Positions 1-5,193 of a DNA stretch of 6,611 bases are shown here, one piece after another; position 1 is the stretch's first letter, and each line of letters opens with the position of its first letter. Position numbers and translations under genes: made by a program. This stretch comes from JAJCYE01 sp036260105 (GTDB taxonomy: Bacteria > Actinomycetota > CADDZG01 > JAHWKV01), in assembly GCA_036260105.1 (NCBI GenBank), contig DATAAN010000166.1, forward strand, positions 1-6,611, given 5' to 3'. Under the pieces are notes generated by a model. The model did not search any database, had not been told where the DNA came from, and worked only from the letters and a program-made list of their open reading frames with translations.

Positions 1-280
1 CCTGGGGAAGTACGCGCCGAACCTGCCGGAGGCGGTGCTGGCGTCGCAGGTCCTTGGCCCCCTGGAGCTGGAGGAGAGGTTCGGGCTGACCGGGGGTGAC
101 ATCTTCCACGGGGCCCTCCTGCCGGAGCAGAGCTTCGGCGCCCGCTTTCCCTACCGGACGCCGGTCCCGGGGCTGTACCTGTGCGGGTCGGGCGCCAGCC
201 CGGGCGGCTGCGTCATGGGGGCGGCCGGACGCAACGCTGCTGCGACGGTCCTGGCCGACCCGGCTTCGAAGAAGGGATAA
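1..280 (+). CDS. FAD-dependent oxidoreductase, phytoene desaturase (CrtI)-like, C-terminal fragment
   Basis: This is the 3' end of a gene that enters from the left edge; the reading frame is open from base 2 to TAA at 278-280, giving 92 residues. The segment TPVPGLYLCGSGASPGGCVM followed by GAAGRNAA matches the C-terminal FAD-binding signature of the phytoene desaturase / PYROXD2-like NAD(P)/FAD-dependent oxidoreductases, where the consensus is close to PGLYLCGSG-x-PGGGV-x-G-x-GRNAA. The preceding GGDIFHGALLPEQ region is also typical of that family. These enzymes desaturate or oxidise isoprenoid-like or other hydrophobic substrates using bound FAD. The N-terminal dinucleotide-binding domain lies outside the window, so the substrate cannot be assigned and a carotenoid role is only one option. 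Its stop lies one base before the GTG of the EamA gene, so the two are probably co-transcribed. Confidence 0.85.
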   Translation, partial: LGKYAPNLPEAVLASQVLGPLELEERFGLTGGDIFHGALLPEQSFGARFPYRTPVPGLYLCGSGASPGGCVMGAAGRNAAATVLADPASKKG

Positions 281-281
281 A

Positions 282-1202
282 GTGCCGCCATCCGGCGCCG
301 GCCAGCCGGCCAGGGTCGAGAGCCGCACCTCGTGGGGGGCGTGGACTCTTCTGGCAGTCGGCGTCTTCTCGGTCAGCATCTCCTCCATACTCATCCGCTA
401 TGCGGAAGCCGCCGAGCCGCTGGCGATCTCGTTCTGGCGGTGCGCCGCCGGGGCAGTGATGCTGGCTCCCTTCGGCCGGAGCGGTTTCGCCCGGTTGACG
501 CCCCGAGGCTGGTTACTTCCCCTGCTTGCGGGCGCTTTTCTAGCGGTGCACTTCGGCAGCTGGATCACCTCGCTGCAGCTGACGAGCATCGCGAGCTCAG
601 TGCTTCTGGTAAGCACGACACCCATCTTCACCGCCCTGGCGGCGCGCTACCTGTTCGGCGACCGGCTGCGGACGCCGATGTGGGCCGGCATCGGCTTGAC
701 CCTCGCCGGCACTGCGCTTATCGCTCTGGCCGGTGGAGGAGAGGCTGGTGAAGCAACCCTCGCGGGCGATGCCCTCGCTCTTCTCGGCGCGATCACCGTC
801 GCCGGCTACACCCTGGCGGGTGAAGTGTCCCGGCGGCAGCTCGGAATAGTCGAGTACGCGGTCATCACCTACGGCTCCGCCGCCCTGCTCCTACTGCCGG
901 TTTGCCTGGCCGCCGGCATCCCGTTATGGGGATACCCCCCTATGACCTGGGCATCGCTGGCCGGCATCGTGCTCGGACCGCAGCTTCTCGGGCACACGAC
1001 CCTGAACTACGTGCTCAAGAACCTCGACTCGACGACCGTGAGCGTGGCCGTCATGGCCGAGCCGCCGATAGCCATTGCCCTCGCCTTCGTGCTCTTCGCC
1101 GAAACGCCGTCCCTGTTGGTCTATCCCGCAGGAGCTGCGATCCTGGCCGGCATCCTGCTGGTGTCGATCGACCGGGGCCGGGCCCCCGAGATCGTCGAGT
1201 AG
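282..1202 (+). CDS. EamA/DMT-family transporter (10-TM drug/metabolite exporter)
   Basis: A 306-residue hydrophobic protein of the drug/metabolite transporter superfamily, expected in the cytoplasmic membrane as about ten helices from two EamA repeats. The first helix carries FSVSISSILIRYAE (residues 29-42) and is followed by EPLAISFWRCAAGAVML, the usual EamA opening. The segment SSVLLVSTTPIFTALAARYL ends repeat one, and TTVSVAVMAEPPIAIALAFV is the matching signature in repeat two. GTG 282 was chosen because it follows the upstream TAA by one base, has a purine-rich AGAAGGGA ribosome-binding region inside the previous gene's end, and gives the usual family length of about 300. The frame stays open upstream to 96, but that extension is out-of-frame oxidoreductase sequence. 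The substrate cannot be inferred. Gene position suggests co-expression with the oxidoreductase and DUF488. Confidence 0.9.
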   Translation: MPPSGAGQPARVESRTSWGAWTLLAVGVFSVSISSILIRYAEAAEPLAISFWRCAAGAVMLAPFGRSGFARLTPRGWLLPLLAGAFLAVHFGSWITSLQLTSIASSVLLVSTTPIFTALAARYLFGDRLRTPMWAGIGLTLAGTALIALAGGGEAGEATLAGDALALLGAITVAGYTLAGEVSRRQLGIVEYAVITYGSAALLLLPVCLAAGIPLWGYPPMTWASLAGIVLGPQLLGHTTLNYVLKNLDSTTVSVAVMAEPPIAIALAFVLFAETPSLLVYPAGAAILAGILLVSIDRGRAPEIVE

Positions 1203-1744
1203 TGGGCACCGTGTACACCGTCGGGCACGGCGCCCGCACCGCTGAGGAATTCCTTTCGGTGCTCCAGGAGGCCGGGATCGAGGTTCTGGCCGACGTGCGG
1301 CGCTACCCGGGCTCGCGCCGGCATCCCCACTTCGGGCGGGAAGCGCTTGCCGCCAACCTGTCCCAAGCGGGCATCGAGTACCAGTGGTGGGGCGCCTCCA
1401 TGGGCGGGCGCCGGAAGGCGGATCCGGCCTCGGACGCTCGCCACTCAGCATGGCGAGTGGAGGCGTTCCGGGCCTACGCCTCCCACATGGAGACGCCCGA
1501 TTTCCGGGAGGCCCTGAGCCGGCTGATCGACCTTTCCGAGCAGCGGCGACTGGCGGTCATGTGCTCGGAGGCGCTCTGGTGGAGGTGCCATCGCCGCCTC
1601 ATCGCAGACGCAGTCGTGGCAGCGGGAAGTGAAGCGGTCCATATCGGGAGGGGGGCACCGCAGACGCACGAGCTGACGGAGTTCGCCCGGATCGAGGCGG
1701 GCACGCTGCTTTACGACAACGCCGAGAGCCCGAATCTGTCCTGA
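1202..1744 (+). CDS. DUF488 domain-containing protein
   Basis: A 180-residue protein of the DUF488 family (function not established). Visible family motifs are YTVGHG at residues 5-10, LADVRRYPGSRRHPHF at 29-44, WWGASMGGRR at 62-71, and the cysteine-rich core VMCSEALWWRCHRR at 119-132, where C121, E123, C129, H130 and R131 are the conserved polar residues; LLYD follows near the C-terminus. The length is normal for the family. Two in-frame GTG codons are possible, 1202 and 1211. GTG 1202 overlaps the EamA stop by one base (TAGTG), which favours translational coupling; GTG 1211 would lose only three residues. The Cys/Glu/His core could be catalytic or metal-binding, but this is inference. It forms the end of the plus-strand run and faces the next gene tail-to-tail with a four-base gap. 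Confidence 0.88.
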   Translation: MGTVYTVGHGARTAEEFLSVLQEAGIEVLADVRRYPGSRRHPHFGREALAANLSQAGIEYQWWGASMGGRRKADPASDARHSAWRVEAFRAYASHMETPDFREALSRLIDLSEQRRLAVMCSEALWWRCHRRLIADAVVAAGSEAVHIGRGAPQTHELTEFARIEAGTLLYDNAESPNLS

Positions 1745-1748
1745 CCGG

Positions 1749-2096
1749 CTACTTCAGCTCCGGAGGCTCCTTCCCCGCGTCCTCCAGGTGCTTCGCGAGG
1801 TGGTCGTAGACGCCCTTGCGGTCCTTCTTCGGGATGTCGGCTCCTCCACGTCCGCCGTTCAGGACCCCGATTCCGCTGCTCGCCGCCTTGACGTTGGCCG
1901 CTCCCACCCTGCCGTCCGTGTCGACCTCGTGGTGGAGGAACTTGTAGGCGACCTTGGTCGAGGGATCGCCGTCCGGGTCAACCCAGGCATGAGCCTTCCG
2001 CAGGCTCTTCGCGTCGCCGCCGAGCTTGGTCTCGGCCTTGGGGCCGTCCCAGCTCTTGTCGGACGTCTCGGTGCTGTGCCGCCGTAGTGCCGGCAT
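1749..2096 (-). CDS. Stand-alone prohead-protease C-terminal-like small protein
   Basis: A 115-residue hydrophilic protein. ATG 2096 is preceded by a near-ideal AGGGAGGA Shine-Dalgarno (2110-2103, minus strand) with a six-base spacer. Residues 16-115 resemble the region found downstream of the catalytic domain in many HK97-type phage prohead (capsid maturation) proteases and related phage proteins: AYKFLHHEVDTDGRV (50-64), then LNGGRGGADIPKKDRKGVYD (79-98), then HLAKHLEDAGKEPPEL (99-114). The protease domain with its Ser/His motifs is absent, and no capsid, portal or terminase gene lies nearby, so this is a free-standing domain rather than part of a visible prophage. The family likeness is from memory of the motif, not from a search. 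Function is unknown; it could be a domesticated phage module or an old cellular domain that phages acquired. No membrane segment or signal peptide is seen. Confidence 0.7.
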   Translation of the reverse strand: MPALRRHSTETSDKSWDGPKAETKLGGDAKSLRKAHAWVDPDGDPSTKVAYKFLHHEVDTDGRVGAANVKAASSGIGVLNGGRGGADIPKKDRKGVYDHLAKHLEDAGKEPPELK

Positions 2097-2174
2097 GTTC
2101 AGTCCTCCCTGTGTCGGGTCCCACCCGGAAATCTACCAATCCGGTCCCTCTTGGGACTGCGAATGACGCTTAAG

Positions 2175-2200
2175 GGTTCGGTGGGACCGTCCCTGGGAAT
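2175..2200 (+). promoter_or_regulatory. Candidate SigB/SigF-type stress promoter for the holin/DUF3618 unit
   Basis: GGTTC at 2175-2179 is followed after 15 bases by GGGAA at 2195-2199, close to the actinobacterial SigF/SigB pattern (GGTTT, 15-17 bases, GGGTA). Each box has one mismatch. Transcription would begin near 2207, giving a leader of about 70 bases. The spacer contains the GGGAC-C-GTCCC dyad, which could be an operator. The assignment rests on pattern and spacing only. Confidence 0.4.
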
Positions 2201-2217
2201 GATTCAACGACGTTTCT

Positions 2218-2241
2218 GGCGCCTGCAGCACGTTGGGCGCC
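2218..2241 (+). repeat. GGCGCC inverted repeat in the holin leader
   Basis: Two GGCGCC copies (2218-2223 and 2236-2241) separated by 12 bases can pair as a six-bp GC stem. If the candidate promoter at 2175-2200 is right, the stem lies in the 5' leader about 23 bases before the Shine-Dalgarno. It is not followed by a T run, so it is not a classical terminator. Because GGCGCC is itself palindromic, it might equally be a pair of protein-binding half-sites or chance. Confidence 0.3.
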
Positions 2242-2263
2242 GCGACTAAGTTTCCGAAACATT

Positions 2264-2270
2264 AGGAGGG
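2264..2270 (+). promoter_or_regulatory. Ribosome-binding site of the holin-like gene
   Basis: AGGAGGG lies six bases before ATG 2277 and fixes that start. It directly follows the GTTTCCGAAAC dyad at 2250-2260. Confidence 0.8.
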
Positions 2271-2276
2271 TGGCCG

Positions 2277-2912
2277 ATGGCCGGAGAAAACGGAACTCGA
2301 GGTCTGATTGACCCAGATCTCGTCGAGAGGCTCAAAGACATATCGGACGACACGAAGCAGCTGATCCAGCAGGAGGTCGCCCTAGCCAAGGCGGAGATCC
2401 TTCAGAAGGTCGACCTGGCAAAGGACGATTTTCAGCAGGCGGCGTCGCAGCTGTCGTACGAGGTGCAGCAGACGAAAAGCGAGCTGGTCGAGGTAGGCAA
2501 GAAGGCGGGTATCGGCGCCGGCCTGTTCAGCGGGGCCGGCCTGTTCGGCCTGGCGGCCTTCGGGACGCTGACCGCGGCTTTGATCGCCGGATTGGCTGAA
2601 TTCCTGCCGGTGTGGGGGAGCGCCCTCATCGTGACCGCGCTCTACGGCATCGTCGCCGGAATCCTGGCGATGGCCGGCAAGGCCAAGGTCCAGCAGGCGA
2701 CCGATCAGCTTCCCGCCGCGACGCAGCACGTCGACAACATGAAGGGCGTGGTCGCATCGGCCAAGGACAGGATCCAGCAGGACGTCCCGCTGGCGCCGGA
2801 GATGACCATCGAGTCGCTGAAGGGGTCGAAGGACAAGATCGCGGACGCGTGGAAGAAGGGCAGCACCGAGCAGCAGCCGCCCTGGAAGTCGCCCGGCCTC
2901 GGCCGCAAGTAG
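2277..2912 (+). CDS. Phage_holin_3_6-family (DUF1469-like) membrane protein
   Basis: A 211-residue protein with an amphipathic helical N-terminal part, two adjacent membrane helices and a soluble C-terminal tail. The segment QLIQQEVALAKAEI (28-41) is typical of the actinobacterial holin-superfamily-6 / Phage_holin_3_6 group. Helix one spans about 77-108 and is rich in Gly and Ala; helix two spans about 111-134, with a short EFLPVWG turn between them. The tail (about 135-211) is charged and ends in a basic, proline-containing segment, longer than in many family members. Despite the name, chromosomal members of this family are common in actinobacteria outside prophages and their role is not settled; lysis is not implied here. 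It lies 35 bases upstream of the DUF3618 gene on the same strand, which suggests a two-gene operon at the envelope, possibly under general-stress control. Confidence 0.85.
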   Translation: MAGENGTRGLIDPDLVERLKDISDDTKQLIQQEVALAKAEILQKVDLAKDDFQQAASQLSYEVQQTKSELVEVGKKAGIGAGLFSGAGLFGLAAFGTLTAALIAGLAEFLPVWGSALIVTALYGIVAGILAMAGKAKVQQATDQLPAATQHVDNMKGVVASAKDRIQQDVPLAPEMTIESLKGSKDKIADAWKKGSTEQQPPWKSPGLGRK

Positions 2913-2935
2913 CTGGAGCCGTCCGCCAGAATCCC

Positions 2936-2942
2936 AGGAGGT
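2936..2942 (+). promoter_or_regulatory. Ribosome-binding site of the DUF3618 gene
   Basis: AGGAGGT, a perfect match to the anti-Shine-Dalgarno core, stands five bases before ATG 2948 and supports strong translation of the repeat protein. Confidence 0.8.
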
Positions 2943-2947
2943 AATTC

Positions 2948-3682
2948 ATGAGCCAAGCCAACGAGACCGAGACGCGGGACCCAGAAGCGATCAGACAGCA
3001 GGTCGAGGAGACCCAGGACCGCCTGGCGGAGTCGGTAGAGCACGTGGCCTACCACAAGACGCACCTTGCCGAGGAGATCAAGGAGAACGCCAAGGCGCAG
3101 GTGGTCGAGGCGAAAGAGCAGCTAGTCGAGAACGTGACCGACAAGGCGCACGTTCTGAAGGACGCGATGGCCGCCAAAGGTGAGGAGCTGAAGGGCACCG
3201 CCGCCGACAAGTCGGGTCAGCTGAAGGAGGCGGTCGTCGAGAAGAAGGACGAGCTCAAGGAGGCCGCCCAGTCCGGCGAGCTGAAGGAGGCGGTCCTCGA
3301 GAAGAAGGACGAGCTCAAGGAGGCCGTCGCCGACAAAGCCGACCAGCTGAAGGACACCGTGGCGGAGAAGAAGGACGAGGTGAAGGAAGCGGTGATGGGC
3401 GAGGAGCCGGACGAGATGAAGGCTACCCTGGCCGGCGCCAAGGACGCCGTCGTCCAGCGCGTCTCCGAAAAGACGCCCGACGCCTCAACTGCCACTGAGA
3501 AGAAGGACGAGCTTGCCGACACCCTCGGCCAGGTCAAGGACAAGGCAACCGAGGTCGTCGGCAGCATCACCGACACCGTGAAGGAGAAGGTTTCCGCCGC
3601 CACTCAGAGCTCCTCGGAGGCGGACACGCCGGCCCAGTCGAAGACCGCGGACGGGCAGGACTCCTGGGTGCCGGAGGAGTAG
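2948..3682 (+). CDS. DUF3618-domain protein with LEA-like 11-residue helical repeats
   Basis: A 244-residue, Lys/Glu/Ala/Asp-rich protein. Residues 11-33 (RDPEAIRQQVEETQDRLAES and onward) match the DUF3618 N-terminal signature, DPEAIR-x-x-V/IE-x-T-x-x-LAE. DUF3618 proteins often carry a C-terminal membrane helix; none is visible here. Instead residues 58-154 form consecutive 11-residue units with consensus ELKEAVxEKKD: starts at 58, 69, 80, 91, 102, 111, 122, 133 and 144. The unit at 102 is only nine residues long. Such hendecads are typical of LEA group-3, apolipoprotein-like or membrane-surface amphipathic helices. A weaker helical region follows (about 180-220), then a Ser/Thr/Gln-rich tail. 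It probably folds on membranes or upon drying and may partner the holin-like protein encoded just upstream. A role in desiccation or envelope stress is inference from composition and context. Confidence 0.82.
   Translation: MSQANETETRDPEAIRQQVEETQDRLAESVEHVAYHKTHLAEEIKENAKAQVVEAKEQLVENVTDKAHVLKDAMAAKGEELKGTAADKSGQLKEAVVEKKDELKEAAQSGELKEAVLEKKDELKEAVADKADQLKDTVAEKKDEVKEAVMGEEPDEMKATLAGAKDAVVQRVSEKTPDASTATEKKDELADTLGQVKDKATEVVGSITDTVKEKVSAATQSSSEADTPAQSKTADGQDSWVPEE
3221..3326 (+). repeat. 60-bp-period direct duplication inside the DUF3618 gene
   Basis: Bases 3221-3266 and 3281-3326 agree at 45 of 46 positions, the only difference being G versus C at the 16th base (GTC versus CTC codon). The copies are spaced exactly 60 bases (20 codons). 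A more diverged third copy starts at 3347, 66 bases (22 codons) later. Near-identity at synonymous positions points to a recent duplication or gene conversion within the repeat-coding region. Confidence 0.85.
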
Positions 3683-3688
3683 GCCTAA

Positions 3689-4306
3689 CTAAGAGTCGAG
3701 GTACGCGGCGGCGGCCTCCAGGTCGCGCACGAACCCTTTCATCTCGAGGTGCCGTGTTTCTTCGTCGCGCGCACGCAGGATCGACGAGGGATGGACAGTT
3801 GCCATCACGGTCGGCGCAAGGTCGGACTGCACCGGCTCTCCCCGGTGCTGGGTCACCTTGAAGTTGCGTCCGAGCAGCGCCTGTGCTGCGGTGGCTCCGA
3901 GGCACACCAGCACCTTCGGCTGCACCTCGGCCAGCTCCGCACGCAGCCACGGTATGCAGGCCGCGGTCTCGGCGGCGTTGGGCTTCTGGTGGATCCGCCG
4001 CTTGCCCCGCGGGATCCACTTGAAGTGCTTGACGACGTTGGTGACGTAGACCTGGTCGCGGCGGATGCCGGCGGCCTCCAGGGCGTCGTCCAGCAGCCGT
4101 CCCGCCGGCCCGACGAAAGGGCTGCCCTCCCTGTCCTCGCGGTCTCCCGGCTGCTCACCGACGAGCATCACCGAGGCGCGAGCCGGTCCTGCGCCGAAGA
4201 CCGTTTGTGTTGCGTTCTGCCAAAGGTCGCACCCCCGGCATGCCTTCGAGGCATCCCGCAGCTCGTCGATCGAGGCGCCGGCCGGTATGAAGTCGGCGGC
4301 GCTCAC
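3689..4306 (-). CDS. udgX: UdgX-family uracil-DNA glycosylase (uracil-DNA-crosslinking)
   Basis: A 205-residue uracil-DNA glycosylase of the family-4-related UdgX group. In order: CRGC at 23-26, two of the four iron-sulfur cysteines; motif A GEQPGDREDREGSPFVGPAG (50-69), with Gln52 in the GEQPG form known for UdgX; VTNVVKHFKW (88-97); the UdgX-specific loop RGKRRIHQKP (100-109); C117 and C135, completing the likely [4Fe-4S] ligand set; and motif B HPSSILR (172-178). In the mycobacterial prototype the loop histidine of KRRIH attacks the deoxyribose after uracil release and leaves the enzyme covalently bound to DNA; the equivalent here is H106. All key residues are present, so the same chemistry is expected. 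GTG 4306 overlaps the DUF72 stop as GTGA, with no clear Shine-Dalgarno of its own, which argues for translational coupling. An open frame upstream to 5143 is only the DUF72 shadow. Confidence 0.93.
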   Translation of the reverse strand: MSAADFIPAGASIDELRDASKACRGCDLWQNATQTVFGAGPARASVMLVGEQPGDREDREGSPFVGPAGRLLDDALEAAGIRRDQVYVTNVVKHFKWIPRGKRRIHQKPNAAETAACIPWLRAELAEVQPKVLVCLGATAAQALLGRNFKVTQHRGEPVQSDLAPTVMATVHPSSILRARDEETRHLEMKGFVRDLEAAAAYLDS

Positions 4307-5073
4307 GGCACAGGAACGGGGTCGGCCACCGCCCGTGTCACCTGGAACCCTCGGTCGGCGGCCATGCCGGCGAACCGTATGGCGTCCCGGATGGCGCAGC
4401 AGCGGCCGTCGTTGTTGAAGTACACGTAGACGTCGTCCGACGGGCCGAACTGCGAAGCCAGCTTGTCGGCCCACCTGGCCATAACCTCGTCCGGGTAGCA
4501 GGGGTGCGGATCGCCGTTGCCCTCGTGCATCCGCAGGTACCCCCACGACGACGTTCGCCAGTCGGCGCCCAGCACCTGTGCGTTTCGGTCGGCCAGGCAG
4601 AAGGCGGCGTCCCTGTGTTCCAGGACCTTGCGCACCTCGTCGGAGAACCAGGTGCTGTGGCGGAACTCGACCGCCAGCCGCACACCGGCGGGGAAGGCCG
4701 CCAGCGTCTCGCGCAGCCGGTCGACGTTGACCGGGAACTTGGGCGGCAGCTGAAGCAGGACGGGTCCCAGCTTGGGGCCGAGGCCGGCGGCTGCCTCCAT
4801 AAGCGTCTTCACGATCGGTTCCGGTTCGATCAGCCGTTTCAGGTGGGTTAGGTAACGGTTCGCCTTGACGGTGACCACGAAGTCGTCGGGCGTCTCCCTC
4901 CGCCACTTCTCGAAGGTGCGGCGCTCCGGCAGGCGGTAGAAGGTGTTGTTGACCTCGACGGTCGCAAAGCGCTCGCAGTAGTAGCGAAGCCAGCCGGAGG
5001 TCGGCATCTCCTGCGGGTAGAAGCGGCCTTTCCAGCTGTCGTACTGCCAGCCCGACGTTCCGACGTACAGCAT
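4303..5073 (-). CDS. DUF72 family protein (YecE-like TIM barrel)
   Basis: A 256-residue DUF72 protein, normal for the family, predicted to fold as a TIM barrel. Motifs visible: the N-terminal YVGTSGWQYDSWKGRFYP (3-20), VEVNNTFYRLP (39-49), FVVTVKANRYLTH (65-77), GPVLLQLPPKF (103-113), AVEFRHSTW (134-142) and the late DVYVYFNNDGRCCAIRDA. The conserved Glu, Asn, Lys, His and Asn residues suggest an enzymatic pocket, but no reaction is established for the family. ATG 5073 is chosen because families begin M-x-YVGTSGW; only a weak GGGGTA-type ribosome-binding sequence precedes it. The last codon and stop overlap the udgX start by four bases, so the two proteins are probably made together. This makes a nucleic-acid repair link plausible, though unproven. 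Confidence 0.92.
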   Translation of the reverse strand: MLYVGTSGWQYDSWKGRFYPQEMPTSGWLRYYCERFATVEVNNTFYRLPERRTFEKWRRETPDDFVVTVKANRYLTHLKRLIEPEPIVKTLMEAAAGLGPKLGPVLLQLPPKFPVNVDRLRETLAAFPAGVRLAVEFRHSTWFSDEVRKVLEHRDAAFCLADRNAQVLGADWRTSSWGYLRMHEGNGDPHPCYPDEVMARWADKLASQFGPSDDVYVYFNNDGRCCAIRDAIRFAGMAADRGFQVTRAVADPVPVP

Positions 5074-5112
5074 GCCGATTGCTTACCCCGCCGGACAGCT
5101 TCCCATTGCGCC

Positions 5113-5139
5113 GGTTTCGCCGGGGCGCGCGCCGGGGAA
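5113..5139 (+). promoter_or_regulatory. Possible SigB/SigF-like promoter of the F420 oxidoreductase
   Basis: GGTTT (5113-5117) is followed after 17 bases by GGGAA (5135-5139), a partial match to the GGTTT/GGGTA stress-promoter pattern with a spacer at the long end. The same stretch forms an imperfect dyad (GGTT at 5113, AACC at 5138-5141). It lies in the 120-base divergent region shared with DUF72, for which no promoter was recognised. Confidence 0.22.
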
Positions 5140-5183
5140 CCAACGAAGCCTTGACCCGGATACCTCCCGGGCAACAGGCAGAT

Positions 5184-5189
5184 GGAGGA
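5184..5189 (+). promoter_or_regulatory. Ribosome-binding site that sets the LLM oxidoreductase start
   Basis: GGAGGA stands four bases before ATG 5194. An in-frame ATG at 5182 overlaps this site and has no good ribosome-binding sequence before it, so 5194 is preferred. Confidence 0.75.
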
Positions 5190-5193
5190 ACTC

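Larger units (their letters stand above)
2097..2276. other. Divergent intergenic region rich in short dyads
   Basis: The 180 bases separate the prohead-like gene (minus) from the holin-like gene (plus) and must carry both promoters. Short inverted repeats seen are CGGGT-CCC-ACCCG (2115-2127), GTCCC-TCTT-GGGAC (2144-2157), GGGAC-C-GTCCC (2183-2193), GGCGCC-N12-GGCGCC (2218-2241) and GTTTC-C-GAAAC (2250-2260). The hexamer GGTCCC occurs at 2117 and 2143 and, inverted, at 2183. No open reading frame with coding character was recognised here. No convincing promoter for the minus-strand gene was found. Confidence 0.6.

Noticed and set aside
96..281. N-terminal extension of the EamA frame
   Set aside because: It overlaps the oxidoreductase C-terminus out of frame, is Arg/Pro/Ser-rich and unlike any transporter N-terminus; GTG 282 is better placed.
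902..1201. N-terminal extension of the DUF488 frame
   Set aside because: It is a shadow of the EamA gene; family proteins begin just before the YTVGHG motif.
1752..1770. CTCCGGAG palindrome near the DUF488/prohead-like junction as a terminator
   Set aside because: It lies inside the coding end of the minus-strand gene, has no loop and no T run.
1749..2912. A prophage remnant suggested by the prohead-like and holin-like genes
   Set aside because: The two genes are divergent, separately regulated, and no terminase, portal, capsid, tail, integrase or attachment repeat is present; both families occur widely as chromosomal genes in actinobacteria.
3217..3603. Antisense open frame rich in Ser, Phe and Ala opposite the DUF3618 gene
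   Set aside because: It is the complement of Lys/Glu/Val-rich repeat codons, which read as Ser, Phe and Ala on the other strand; no ribosome-binding site or family match.
3689..5143. A 484-codon minus-strand open frame spanning both the DUF72 and udgX regions
   Set aside because: Only the part from GTG 4306 onward looks like a protein family; the upstream part is the wrong frame of the well-recognised DUF72 gene.
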